Below are positions 53,098-62,725 of a stretch of 64,000 nt of DNA, one piece after another. The notes beneath the pieces were generated by a model. The model searched no databases. It saw only the letters and a program-made list of their open reading frames with translations, and had not been told where the DNA came from. The translations under genes were made by a program, and so were the position numbers. Position 1 is the first letter of the stretch. Each line of letters starts with the position of its first letter. The stretch is from Shewanella hanedai (GTDB lineage: Bacteria > Pseudomonadota > Gammaproteobacteria > Enterobacterales > Shewanellaceae), in contig NZ_VKGK01000023.1 in the NCBI RefSeq assembly GCF_007197645.1, forward strand, positions 1 through 64,000. Direction: 5' to 3'.

Positions 53098-54792
53098 TTA
53101 CGCGTAAGGTAGATGCCAAATAGCTTTAGCTTGTTTTGCTAAATACTTTTGTCTAGCTTTAATGTTATCTTGATTCCATTTTTGAAAACCAAATCTTTTT
53201 GTTAGTTCATATCTACTTGTTTTATAAACATCTGATTTATTTTCAAAGTTTTTGTTACCAATAACACGATTTTTGTCAGGTTCTAATAATGTGAAATTAC
53301 CAAGCCTATAAATAAAGCTTTCCTCGATATCTTTAGGGAAATTGTCATTCCACTCCGCAGATGGGTTTTCTGGCAGGACGTGTTCAAGAGAACCATTATC
53401 AAACTCAAAATCAAATACGTGTTCTGACAGGTGATTTTCGATGCTATAAACTATATATCTGGCCAATTTAGCAGATCTTTTCGTTCTAATAGACTTTGAT
53501 TCAAAATTACGCTCAAAATCTTCATCGCTAACATAAAGTGGCTGCAATATTAAAAATATATCTCTTGCAGATTTTGCAGTCCCTGCATTTATTGCTTTAC
53601 AAGCATCATTATATTTTGACTCTAAAGCATTTGGATTCAAACCGGACACAACCATATATCTAAATGATATTACTGAACATATTCTTAATGTAGCAACCCA
53701 GTCATCATGTTCTAAGTATAAATATGAATTAATCAAGAGAGGGTAACATTGGGTAACGTTAAACAAGCTTAATTCCCTAATATGCTTTTTAACTTTTTCA
53801 TCACCTTCCCATAATTGGTGATTTGATTCACTCAGAGCGGCATAAACCTCTGAAACTTCACTCATACTATTTAGCAAGTTAAACGCTGTTTTAGGTGTGT
53901 TGATATGCCTTTTTACAGTTTTAAATAGTTCTTTCTCTTGAATCAAACCATTTTGCATCATCCAGTAATGACGTAGGAACTTGGGAAAACCCGAGTATGA
54001 AACATGATTAATAGTTACATCCCAGATATTTTTAACATGACTTTTATCCGAATCATCCACAATTGAAAATAAATAGTTTTTCAGTAGATCCGTAACTGAT
54101 AAATCTAACCCTCTATCATTTAATGTTTCAAAAATAAGATAAGCACTTAAATCATCTGTTGCAGTAATTTGAATAAACAACAAGCTATCAGAAATATACT
54201 CCACAAACGAAATTAATGACGAAACATCTTCATCCTTAAATATTTCTTCTTTGATTAATTCTTTGTAATAGTTAAAACAGTCAAAAAGTAATTTGTTACT
54301 TTTTATTGTTGATTTAATGTTTATTGGTTTTCTAAAATTAGTGAGGTAAGTAGAAAAGAAAGGATTATTACTTTCATTTAATTCAATTTTATTTTCATAA
54401 TTTAAGGATGATAATGATTTCTTTCCAATAAAATCTGTAATTAACAGTTCTATTCTCTTTTCATTATTATCAACATCAATTTCACGTTTAACTAAGTTTT
54501 TCAATGCGTCAACGACAGCTAATACTAATATAGTAAGAGTTGTTAATCGTTGTTGACCATCAATAATATCGTATTGTTTTTTATTTTTAGATACTAAAAC
54601 TACTGATCCCATGTAATGTTTAGAGTCATTTTTTCTATTAGTTTCAATATCTAACCACAGATCATTCCAATGTGTTTTGTTCCATGAATAATCCCTTTGG
54701 TACAATGGAACTTTAAACTTATTATCACCCTTAATTATTCCACCAAAAGTGTCCGTTTCTGCATTTAAAAAGTTCTCTGCTGACAATGCCAA
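53098..54792 (-). CDS. DUF262/DUF1524 protein, GmrSD-like (possible type IV restriction enzyme)
   Basis: A 564-aa fusion. The N-terminal DUF262 part has VPLYQRDYSW (28-37) and the nucleotide-site motif DGQQRLTT (78-85); the C-terminal DUF1524 part has an HNH-like motif, EHVLPEN with His471, then RLGNFTLL (496-503) and NKNFENK (513-519). Single-chain GmrSD proteins cut modified (for example glucosylated) phage DNA using NTP; SspE of phosphorothioate systems is built alike. The gene is much more AT-rich than the core genes and has no partner gene. A palindrome TATAC-N6-GTATA lies upstream. Defence role inferred from family only. Confidence 0.85.
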   Translation of the reverse strand: MALSAENFLNAETDTFGGIIKGDNKFKVPLYQRDYSWNKTHWNDLWLDIETNRKNDSKHYMGSVVLVSKNKKQYDIIDGQQRLTTLTILVLAVVDALKNLVKREIDVDNNEKRIELLITDFIGKKSLSSLNYENKIELNESNNPFFSTYLTNFRKPINIKSTIKSNKLLFDCFNYYKELIKEEIFKDEDVSSLISFVEYISDSLLFIQITATDDLSAYLIFETLNDRGLDLSVTDLLKNYLFSIVDDSDKSHVKNIWDVTINHVSYSGFPKFLRHYWMMQNGLIQEKELFKTVKRHINTPKTAFNLLNSMSEVSEVYAALSESNHQLWEGDEKVKKHIRELSLFNVTQCYPLLINSYLYLEHDDWVATLRICSVISFRYMVVSGLNPNALESKYNDACKAINAGTAKSARDIFLILQPLYVSDEDFERNFESKSIRTKRSAKLARYIVYSIENHLSEHVFDFEFDNGSLEHVLPENPSAEWNDNFPKDIEESFIYRLGNFTLLEPDKNRVIGNKNFENKSDVYKTSRYELTKRFGFQKWNQDNIKARQKYLAKQAKAIWHLPYA

Positions 54793-54877
54793 TACTCCTT
54801 GTAAAAACTAACAGTTTGTTTGTGTGATATTAACCACTAGCCACATTAGGGTTCATCCTTGTTATGTTGAAAAGTAA

Positions 54878-54893
54878 TATACAGTTCCGTATA
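54878..54893. promoter_or_regulatory. TATAC-N6-GTATA inverted repeat upstream of the DUF262 gene
   Basis: TATAC (54878-54882), AGTTCC, GTATA (54889-54893), 86 bp upstream of the start codon. Possible operator; no regulator gene is adjacent. Confidence 0.35.
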
Positions 54894-55069
54894 CAAGATG
54901 TCGAACGAGACGGTCTATTTTTATGATTAAAACCATGTAGTTAAGAACCACCTAAACTAGCTATTAACTTCAACTTAGGAAGGGCTAGCGGTGTTAGCCA
55001 CCTTAAAAGAGAGTTAAGCAGAGTCGTTAACCGCCATTTATAGCCAAAAGGTAGAATTTACTACCTCCT

Positions 55070-55800
55070 CACTTTTCCTTGCCTCCATCTCTTCCTTCGT
55101 GATCTCCGTGAAGCGAAGCACAATAACGTCCCTGTTTAACAGCCAGTTCTACAGTCCCTGTATCTCGTTCATAAGCTTATGGCTTCGCCATATTCACCGT
55201 GGTGAGAATATCTTTTGCTCTTGCCTTGATCGACACTCGAAGCGCAGCGATCTAGCAGTGAGCCTGCGAACGACCTCGTAGGCACGCAGTGCCGTCCTAG
55301 CAGGGCGAAGCCCGCCCTTCTCAGCTTTCCAAGATAAAAGCGATTCACCACAGAGAACACGGAGGACCACGGAGAAGTGCAACAGCCTGAGTCTTAAACT
55401 TTTTTCTTTTGAACTTATCCCAACGCAGCTTTCTAGCTAAAAGACAGGGCATCAGTATCTTTTTCATTTTCTTTTTACACCATGAACTGTCTTTGTTTTA
55501 CCTCCATCTTTTCCTCCGTGAACTCCGTGTAGCGAAGCCTCCGTGGTGAGAATATCTTTTGCTCTTGCCTTGAGTCTTTTGCTCGAAGCGTAGCGATCTA
55601 GCAGTGAGCCTGCGAACGACCTCGTAGGCACGCAGTGCCGTCCTAGCAGGGCGAAGCCCGCCCTTCTCAGCTTTCCAAGATAAAAGCGATTCACCACAGA
55701 GAACACGGAGAGCCACGGAGAGGATCAAAAGAGAATATCTTTGTTTTTACAAGAGATAATGGATCCCGGAACAAGCCCGGGATGACGGCAGTGCCAAATT
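55070..55800. repeat. Repeat mosaic, block 1
   Basis: Two head-to-tail composites. Each holds a TCCGTG..AGCGAAGC/GTGGTGAGAATATCTTTTGC segment (55080-55220 and 55500-55565), module A with the palindromes GGCACGCAGTGCC and GGGCGAAGCCC (55251-55328 and 55597-55674) and module B with CACAGAGAACACGGAG (55326-55378 and 55675-55722). GGATCCCGGAACAAGCCCGG (about 55759) recurs at 57510. The open frames across these modules are repeated in each copy and are not genes. Confidence 0.8.
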
Positions 55801-55922
55801 CTCAGTTTTGCTTTTACTGTGATTCCTGTAGGCTCAGGCTATTCCGTGAGCAGCGCGTTCTGTACTCAAGAAAGATATGACTGTCCTGTCTTTTCTTTGG
55901 TTAGCAAATAGAACCTGCACTT

Positions 55923-56690
55923 TTACAGGCCATAATTTGCATAAATTTTTACTTCTTCATCCGTAAAAGCTCTGGAATAAATCTGAAGTTCATCAATAGA
56001 GCCTTTAAATGGAAGGTCTTGATGGCCTTGCACTCCATTGCGAGTTCCACCGATAACACATGCATTAGTAGCTGCTAATTCTGTTGGTGCCCATGTTTTT
56101 TCATGATTTCCGTCCATTTGAACACCATCAATAAAAATTTTAATGTTTTCTTTGTTGAGCGAATCTCCCTTATTCGCGGATAGTACAGCGACAACTGTAT
56201 GCCATTTGCCTTCACTCACAACATCAACACCTTTTTCTGTTGTAAAGCCTTGCCCTAGCGTATCGGCAAATCGATATTTATTACTGTTTGTTAGCCAAAG
56301 AACAAACAAGTCATTACAAGCAAAGACATGTTGGTGTAAATTTGGTGTCGTGATCTTAAGTCGGGCTGCAACCGTTATCGGGCCGGTCAAATTTAAGTTT
56401 GAATTATCAGGAAGAATAACGACATCTTCTTTTTTGGAAAAAGTTAATGTTTTTCCAATGCTTGGCTTTCCTATCAGCTTACCGTGATTCTCAAGAGGAC
56501 TAAAATCATGTAATAGTCCATCACTGGTATAGGTTTCAAAGTCATAAGATGCAACTAGTCCATCAGCAGATATGGCTTTCGAACCGACGAGGCGTTCTTT
56601 AGTTATACCTCTATCCCCCTCTTTCTCACTGGCTGATAACGACATACAAAACCCAATAGAGAATATGAATAATACGATCAATTTTTTCAT
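55923..56690 (-). CDS. Secreted LamG/concanavalin-like domain protein
   Basis: A 255-aa exported protein: Sec signal peptide (1-20, ending SASE-like after FCMSLSAS), then a LamG-type beta-sandwich (about 45-250) with LVASYDFETYTSDG, KWHTVVAVLS, IKIFIDGVQMDG and the end GSIDELQIYSRAFTDEEV, the usual signature. LamG domains bind carbohydrates or surface proteins; here no catalytic domain is attached. Flanked on both sides by repeats, so probably an acquired or mobile cargo gene. Confidence 0.85.
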   Translation of the reverse strand: MKKLIVLFIFSIGFCMSLSASEKEGDRGITKERLVGSKAISADGLVASYDFETYTSDGLLHDFSPLENHGKLIGKPSIGKTLTFSKKEDVVILPDNSNLNLTGPITVAARLKITTPNLHQHVFACNDLFVLWLTNSNKYRFADTLGQGFTTEKGVDVVSEGKWHTVVAVLSANKGDSLNKENIKIFIDGVQMDGNHEKTWAPTELAATNACVIGGTRNGVQGHQDLPFKGSIDELQIYSRAFTDEEVKIYANYGL

Positions 56691-57088
56691 TAACTTTTCC
56701 TTGTTAAATATTTATAAAGTTATTAATAGTGGTTATTAACTAACAGCATTTAAATTGGCAGATAACGAGCCTGTAGAACGACTCACTTTTGATTAATTTT
56801 TAACCCACACAATGACAGTACCGAAGTTCATATGGCTATTCAATTTTTTCACTTGGGTTTATTCTTTGAAGAGTTTTTAGCGGAGATTTCAGTTTAGGTA
56901 AGCCTGAATGACTTTTATATGCCTGTTACATGGTTATCGCGGCTGATTCTGATGGTAAAAAGGCTATCAGCCTTAATACAACCAGCTTTGTAGTTTCTCT
57001 ATATTGTGTACTCAGCAGTACATCTGCCATTGTGCGTTCGCCTTCGTTTGGCCTCGGAAGGTCAAAAAAATAGGCTGTCCTGTCTTTA
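56691..57088. other. Intergenic stretch, no gene seen
   Basis: About 400 bp, AT-rich, with an inverted repeat GGCTGAT (56941-56947)/ATCAGCC (56966-56972). GGCTGTCCTGTCTTTATC at about 57070 repeats the phrase near 52824 and 55876. Confidence 0.45.
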
Positions 57089-57370
57089 TCAACTGTTTAA
57101 GCCAGCCTGCCCTTGAAGGTTGTATATGATTATTCCAGCTGTATCTTTGTTCCCTCCGTGCAGTTTAGAGAATAGCTCTCCCAAAACTACTGCCGAAAAA
57201 TAGTCGTAATTAGCCAGTTCTGGGTCAGTGCTCACCAACTCGGAGCTGGCGGCTTGAACATGCTTCCCTATCACTGACTCAATTTCCTTCAACATCTGCC
57301 CCTGATATCGTTCCAGAATTTCAGCCATCTCGATAAGTTCAGCCTCGGTAAAATCTTGCTCTTTCTTCAT
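57089..57370 (-). CDS. Small acidic helical protein, duplicate 1 (93 aa)
   Basis: Family not recognised. Begins MKKEQDFTEAELIEMAEIL, with a leucine/glutamate-rich helix (about 8-40), then a part ending HGGNKDTAGIIIYNLQGQ. No TM or signal. GGAGGAA lies about 7 nt before the ATG. A nearly identical gene sits 659 bp away (57748); the protein copies differ at only three or so positions near the C-terminus. The surroundings are repeat mosaic. Confidence 0.7.
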   Translation of the reverse strand: MKKEQDFTEAELIEMAEILERYQGQMLKEIESVIGKHVQAASSELVSTDPELANYDYFSAVVLGELFSKLHGGNKDTAGIIIYNLQGQAGLNS

Positions 57371-57747
57371 GATCCAAATTCCTCCTAACTAACTTCACTT
57401 GCAAAATTGACTGGGTGCAACTTGCTATCTATCCACCCCATAAAAATAAATCCATAACATAATAATTAGGTAAGGAAACCACAGTTAAAGTTCTCATGTT
57501 TAATCAGTGGATCCCGGAACAAGCTCGGGATGACAGCAATGACAAATGCTCAGTTTTGCTTTTACTGTAAGCAACGCGTTCCTGTAGCCGCAGGCTATTC
57601 CGTGAGCAACGCGTTCCGTAGACATTTCTCTTTTCTTAAGGCTTTTAACTCGCAGCGCAGCGCCCTAGAACCTCGAAGGCACGCAGTGCCGTCCTAGTAG
57701 GGCGAAGCCCGCCCTTCTTCGCTTTACCGCCCTTCTCAGATTTACGA
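57371..57747. repeat. Repeat mosaic, block 2, and duplicated leader
   Basis: 57371-57507 is the upstream region of duplicate 1, identical to 58030-58166. The remainder holds GGATCCCGGAACAAGCTCGG, module C (TGTAGCCGCAGGCTATTCCG within GCAACGCGTTCC repeats, about 57565-57620) and a partial module A (57661-57724). Confidence 0.7.
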
Positions 57748-58029
57748 TCAATTGTTTAAGTCTGCCTGCCCTTGAAGGTTGTATATGATTATTCCTGCTG
57801 TATCTTTATCCCCTCCATGCAGTTTGGAGAACAGCTCTCCCAAAACCACTGCCGAAAAATAGTCGTAATTAGCCAGTTCTGGGTCAGTGCTCACCAACTC
57901 GGAGCTGGCGGCTTGAACATGCTTCCCTATCACTGACTCAATTTCCTTCAACATCTGCCCCTGATATCGTTCCAGAATTTCAGCCATCTCGATAAGTTCA
58001 GCCTCGGTAAAATCTTGCTCTTTCTTCAT
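57748..58029 (-). CDS. Small acidic helical protein, duplicate 2 (93 aa)
   Basis: Second copy of the gene at 57089, same length and start context. Differences are confined to the last third (HGGDKD for HGGNKD; QADLNN for QAGLNS, plus several silent changes), whereas the first two thirds and about 135 bp upstream look identical. Function unknown. Confidence 0.7.
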   Translation of the reverse strand: MKKEQDFTEAELIEMAEILERYQGQMLKEIESVIGKHVQAASSELVSTDPELANYDYFSAVVLGELFSKLHGGDKDTAGIIIYNLQGQADLNN

Positions 58030-59116
58030 GATCCAAATTCCTCCTAACTAACTTCACTTGCAAAATTGACTGGGTGCAACTTGCTATCTATCCACCCCAT
58101 AAAAATAAATCCATAACATAATAATTAGGTAAGGAAACCACAGTTAAAGTTCTCATGTTTAATCAGCAAAGATTCGAAACGAACGAAGTGACCGATAGAT
58201 TCAAAGCTCACCCTCTTAGCTTTACTAGCAGCCAAGCCCCCTAAAATCTCGCAGGCACGCAGTGCCGCCCTAGCAGTGAGCTTGCGAACGACCTCGAAGG
58301 CACGCTGTGCCGCCCTAGTAGGGCGAAGCCCGTCCTTCTTAGCTTTACTGTAAGCGCAGTGTTCCTGTAGCCGCAGGCTATTCCGTGAGCAACGCGTTCC
58401 GTAGACATTTCTCTTTTCTTAAAGCTATTAACTCGCAGCGCAGCGCCCTAGCAGTGAGCTTGCGAACGCCCTCGAAGGCACGTAGTGCCGTCCTAGTAGG
58501 GCGAAGCCCGCCCTTCTCAGCTTTCCAAGATAAAAGCGATTCACCACAGAGAACACGGAAAGCCACGGAGAAAATCAACAGCATCTATCTCTGAATTTAC
58601 TCGCAACGCAGCGAACGCCCTAGCAGGGCGAAGCCCGTTCTTCCCAGCTTCAACCTCCATCTTTTCCTCCGTGAACTCCGTGTAGCGAAGCCTCCGTGGT
58701 GAGAATATCTTTTGCTCTTGCCTTGAGTCTTTTGCTCGAAGCGTAGCGATCTAGCAGTGAGTTTGCGAACGACCTCGTAGGCACGCAGTGCCGTCCTAGC
58801 AGGGCGAAGCCCGCCCTTCTCAGCTTTACTGTAAGCAACCCGTTCCTGTAGCCGCAGGCTATTCTGTGAGCAACGCGTTCTGTACTCAAGTCAGTCGCCC
58901 GCGACGTTCGTCTCAGCTTTTTCTAGCAGCGTAGCGCCCTCGCAGTGAGCTTGCGAACGCCCTCGTAGGCACATCGTGCCGCCCTAGCAGGGCAAAGCCC
59001 GCCCTTCTTCGCTTATCCACCTAATATGAAATTATGTTAATTTAGAATATGATGAGGCCATGAAAAAATGAAAAAGTTCACTAAATAGTGAGTATTTACC
59101 ATAGAGAGAAAGTCCA
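58030..59116. repeat. Repeat mosaic, block 3
   Basis: After the duplicated leader (to 58166) follow four copies of module A (58270-58345, 58447-58525, 58750-58826, 58937-59014), one of module B (58526-58574), two of module C (about 58347-58415 and 58826-58890) and one TCCGTG..GAGAATATC segment (58650-58735). No gene is supported here. Confidence 0.8.
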
Positions 59117-60271
59117 TTGAAAAGCTTAACTCATAGCAGTAAATTACCGCACCTTGGCACTAGTATTTTTACCACTATGACTGGGCTGGCCAATCAGTAC
59201 AATGCCATTAACCTCTCTCAAGGTTTCCCTGAATTCGATACTCCTGAACGGCTAAAACAAGGCTTAGCTAAATACTGTGGGCAAGGCTTTAATCAATATG
59301 CGCCCTCAAGTGGACTCGCGCCTCTTCAAGCTCAAATAGCCGCACTCACAGGGCGAACATATGGCACTGATATTAATCCACTCGATACTGTTACGGTGAC
59401 ATCAGGCTCAACTGAAGCCCTGTTTGTCGCAATACAAACCATTACGCATCCTGGCGATGAGATTATCATCTTCGACCCGGCTTATGACTCCTATAAACCA
59501 GCGATTGAATTGGCCGGAGGCCGTGCGGTACATATATCCATGCAGGCGCCAGATTATGCCATTGACTGGCTGCAAGTTGCAGCAGCGATAACAGATAGAA
59601 CCCGCGGGATCATTATCAATACGCCCCATAACCCCAGCGCCAAGACCTTAAAACAAGCTGACTTTGATGAATTAAAAGCACTCGTGAGCAAACATCAGCT
59701 ATTACTGATAAGTGATGAAGTCTACGAGCATATCGCCTTTGAAGGCACACCCCATATCAGTGTATTAAGCGATCCTGAACTTTTTTCCCGCGCTTTTGTT
59801 ATCGCCAGCTTTGGTAAAACCTTCCACTGCACAGGTTGGAAGATGGGTTACTGCATCGCGCCCGAGGTACTGACACAAGAGTTTAGAAAGATTCACCAAT
59901 ATGTCACCTTCTCAAGCTTCACTCCGGCGCAACTGGCATTAACCGATATGCTGGCCGAAGAGAGTGAACATATCACCGCACTCGCCCCCTTTTATCAACA
60001 CAAAAGAGATGTACTAGTGAACGCCCTACAAGCGAGTCGCTTTACTATCCTCCCCAGCGAAGGCACCTACTTTTTACTACTCGATTATTCAGATATTTCA
60101 CCGCTAGACGACATGGCATTTTGTGAGTACCTAGTTAAAGAGGTAGGCGTAGCCACCATTCCCCTGAGCGTGTTTTACCAAACCGCGACCAATGATAAAG
60201 TCATTCGATTATGCTTCGCCAAAGAGGATGATACCTTACTGCAAGCAGCCCAGAGGTTAGCTGCTCTCTAG
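59117..60271 (+). CDS. ybdL: Methionine aminotransferase, YbdL-like
   Basis: A 384-aa class I/II PLP aminotransferase. INLSQGFPEFDTPERL at the N-terminus, GSTEALFVAI, IINTPHNPSAKT (about 171-182), SDEVYEH and the PLP lysine in ASFGKTFHCTGWKMGY (about residue 234). These match E. coli YbdL, which transaminates methionine and aromatic amino acids. The start is TTG 59117 by frame; only AGAGAGAAAG precedes it. Isolated between repeat blocks 3 and 4. Confidence 0.88.
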   Translation: MKSLTHSSKLPHLGTSIFTTMTGLANQYNAINLSQGFPEFDTPERLKQGLAKYCGQGFNQYAPSSGLAPLQAQIAALTGRTYGTDINPLDTVTVTSGSTEALFVAIQTITHPGDEIIIFDPAYDSYKPAIELAGGRAVHISMQAPDYAIDWLQVAAAITDRTRGIIINTPHNPSAKTLKQADFDELKALVSKHQLLLISDEVYEHIAFEGTPHISVLSDPELFSRAFVIASFGKTFHCTGWKMGYCIAPEVLTQEFRKIHQYVTFSSFTPAQLALTDMLAEESEHITALAPFYQHKRDVLVNALQASRFTILPSEGTYFLLLDYSDISPLDDMAFCEYLVKEVGVATIPLSVFYQTATNDKVIRLCFAKEDDTLLQAAQRLAAL

Positions 60272-60813
60272 TGAGCAGTTTCACTATTCATATTGGCTAG
60301 CTTACCTGATAAGCAGTTTCGAATATCTTTAGTCTTTTACTCGAAGCGCTGCGATCTAGCAGTGAGCTTGCGAACGACCTCGTAGGCACGCAGTGCCGTC
60401 CTAGCAGGGCGAAGCCCGTCCTTCTTAGCTTTACTGTAAGCAGCGCGTTCCGTACTCAAGTGAGTCGCCCGCGACGTTCGTCTCAGCTTTTTCTAGCAGC
60501 GTAGCGCCCTAGCACCTCGCAGGCACGAAGTGCCGTCCTTCTCCGCCTTTATTCCCCTACAGACCGAAAACAACTTAAGCAACTGATTCTTATCGACTAC
60601 CTTCTCATTTTTATCAATATTGTCTGGTGTATATTTATCAATAATTTATTATATTCGCCGATTATCAGTGTATCGCATTCGTCAGGAACGAGTGTTGTGT
60701 CTTGTGCTGTTCAATATTCAAATCGAACAATAAGCTTGGTTATATCCTCCTCTGTATATAAAGCATGCTTATTAAATATCGGTGTCATTATTTTTTTGTC
60801 TTTGAGGTGTTAA
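60272..60813. repeat. Repeat mosaic, block 4, and AT-rich leader
   Basis: Module A at 60355-60432, a short module C (60433-60460), and a partial module A (about 60497-60545). From about 60550 to 60813 the sequence is AT-rich with no repeat or ORF and probably holds the promoter of the AAA gene. Confidence 0.7.
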
Positions 60814-62607
60814 ATGCAAAGCTTTCCTAGTGAAGCGAATAAAAGGCTGTCTTGTGTCCCACTAATTAATGCGTGTGTCGATTGGGGAACATATAGCTTC
60901 TCTGGCGAACAGTTTCGCTTATGGTTTGGGTTAATTCTGGGTGCTTTTGTACTGTATAACTACGAAATCTATGTAGGCTTCGTTCTCAACCCGCCAGTGC
61001 TCATACTCATCCCTGTTGTCTTGCTTTGTCTTGTCGGGAATATACTCCGCCTTACCTCGGATGTCGTTAAAGAACGCATCAGTGAGGTTGACTGGGAGTA
61101 TGGCTCACGCTGGTACTTAGGTGCATTTTTCCTTGTGCTGATCTGGCAAGCCCTCCTATTACACCTATATGTGATTGATATGTATCATAGCTGGGATAAT
61201 GTCATCGGGAGCTCCTATCGCCGAGGAGAACTATATAGCAATATCTCCACAACGCTGGCTGTTTTCCTCCTCTATTATTATGCGTTTGCTAAGCCTGTTG
61301 TGACTTCGGGGTTTCTCATCTACTTTGCGACAATGAAAAAAGAGGAGATAGGGGTTGAGGTTAAAAGCGGTGATCCGATAATCGATTGGGCAAAGATGCG
61401 CCAAGATAAGATCAATAGTTTTACCGGTATGCGTCGCTCAATTGTGACTGGTTCTGTGCGTTTTGATAGAACCAAATACTGTGATAAAGCGACTGCTGAA
61501 CAATATCTCTTTGATTTTCTTCAACTCACTCCAAATGCCAAAATAGCACACTTTAGTATGCCGGAATCTGAGCAACTGGGCTTAATTGAAAGTTATATTG
61601 TCCATTTAACTCGCGCTTCACTGGAGTTCGGTTTCAAACCTAGCCAAATTTCGGTCAGTGGTAATCAATATATTCGTAATAAAGATGCCACAAATTTATC
61701 ACTGCAAACTATTGCTGAATTTTTCTCTGAAATCGAGAATGTTGAACAAGAGAAGGAGAATGAAGAGGTCGCTAAAGCGCAAAGAGAGCAAGTGCTTGAC
61801 AGTATGATCGGCCTAAAGCGAGTGAAAGAAGAAGTTAGACGACTTAATGCCATGCTCACTTATAACCATCAGCGCCAACAAGAGGGCTTAGCGGTGTTGG
61901 AGCAAGGGGCATATCACATGGTATTTACCGGTAACCCAGGCACTGGTAAAACCGTCATCGCGCGTCTTATAGCTGAGATGCTGTTTGATAAGGGAGTATT
62001 AAAGAATAAGAAAGTCATCGAGGTCACACGTAGCGATTTAGTGGCTCAATATATTGGTCAAACAGCCCCTAAAGTTAGAGCTGTGGTCGATAGCGCCATG
62101 GGCGGAGTCCTGTTTATCGATGAGGCTTATAGTTTGGCCAAAGGCGGTGAAAACGATTTTGGATCTGAGGCGATCGATGAGCTATTAAAGCTTATGGAAG
62201 ACAGACGTGGTGATTTTGTGGTTATCACCGCAGGCTACCAAAAAGATATGGATGATTTTCTACAGGCCAACGAAGGTTTGAAACGTCGATTTGCACGCTT
62301 TATTCATTTTGATGATTACGCTGATGATGAGTTGCTGGGGATTTTATCCTTGATGGCTGGCAAAGCCGGTGACAAATTTGAAGAGCAGTTTCAGCATGAA
62401 TTGCCTGAGCTGATCAGTCAATGGCGTGCAGCTTACGGTAAAGGATTTGGTAATGCAGGTGCGGTGCGTCAGATGTTAGAAGCAATGCAAAAATCTCGCC
62501 CTCTGCGTTTAATAGAGCAAGGTATTGAGATGAAGGGCGATGCGCTCGTACTATTAAACCGAAGTGATTGGGATTCAGCTGTTGAGATGACCAGCTTCGG
62601 TCAATAA
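60814..62607 (+). CDS. Membrane-anchored CbxX/SpoVK-type AAA+ ATPase
   Basis: A 597-aa protein. The N-terminal ~200 residues contain three or four hydrophobic segments (about 36-54, 60-84, 104-124, 150-172); a linker with a coiled region rich in Glu/Lys (about 300-330) leads to a CbxX/CfxQ AAA+ module: MIGLKRVKEEVRRL, Walker A GNPGTGKT (about 372-379), QYIGQTAPKV, Walker B VLFIDEAYSLA (about 431-441), sensor-1 VITAGY and arginine-finger-like GLKRRF. Relatives remodel RuBisCO (CbbX) or serve type VII secretion (EccA); neither context exists here. Preceded by a repeat block, followed by its own hairpin. Confidence 0.85.
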   Translation: MQSFPSEANKRLSCVPLINACVDWGTYSFSGEQFRLWFGLILGAFVLYNYEIYVGFVLNPPVLILIPVVLLCLVGNILRLTSDVVKERISEVDWEYGSRWYLGAFFLVLIWQALLLHLYVIDMYHSWDNVIGSSYRRGELYSNISTTLAVFLLYYYAFAKPVVTSGFLIYFATMKKEEIGVEVKSGDPIIDWAKMRQDKINSFTGMRRSIVTGSVRFDRTKYCDKATAEQYLFDFLQLTPNAKIAHFSMPESEQLGLIESYIVHLTRASLEFGFKPSQISVSGNQYIRNKDATNLSLQTIAEFFSEIENVEQEKENEEVAKAQREQVLDSMIGLKRVKEEVRRLNAMLTYNHQRQQEGLAVLEQGAYHMVFTGNPGTGKTVIARLIAEMLFDKGVLKNKKVIEVTRSDLVAQYIGQTAPKVRAVVDSAMGGVLFIDEAYSLAKGGENDFGSEAIDELLKLMEDRRGDFVVITAGYQKDMDDFLQANEGLKRRFARFIHFDDYADDELLGILSLMAGKAGDKFEEQFQHELPELISQWRAAYGKGFGNAGAVRQMLEAMQKSRPLRLIEQGIEMKGDALVLLNRSDWDSAVEMTSFGQ

Positions 62608-62616
62608 TATTTGCTT

Positions 62617-62652
62617 GGGTTAATATCACTATCAAGTGGTATTAACCCTTGT
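62617..62652 (+). terminator. Hairpin after the AAA+ gene
   Basis: GGGTTAATATCACT (62617-62630) pairs with AGTGGTATTAACCC (62635-62648), one G-U pair. Only a short T-rich tail follows, so it is a probable terminator. Confidence 0.65.
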
Positions 62653-62725
62653 CTTATCACGATAGTGACAACTAAACGCGTTAATCGAAAAGGAGAAGAT
62701 TGAGCACCCCCGTCTTTCTCTTCTT

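Noticed and set aside
55099-55728. Repeated 60-80 aa ORFs (FSVVNRFYLGKLRRAGFALL-like) in the repeat mosaic
   Set aside because: The same peptide appears wherever modules A and B adjoin (also 58378-58889). This reflects the repeat DNA, with no Shine-Dalgarno and no consistent gene boundaries.
55070-59015. CRISPR array
   Set aside because: Repeats are long, internally palindromic, irregularly spaced and mixed with other modules; no uniform repeat-spacer pattern and no cas genes.
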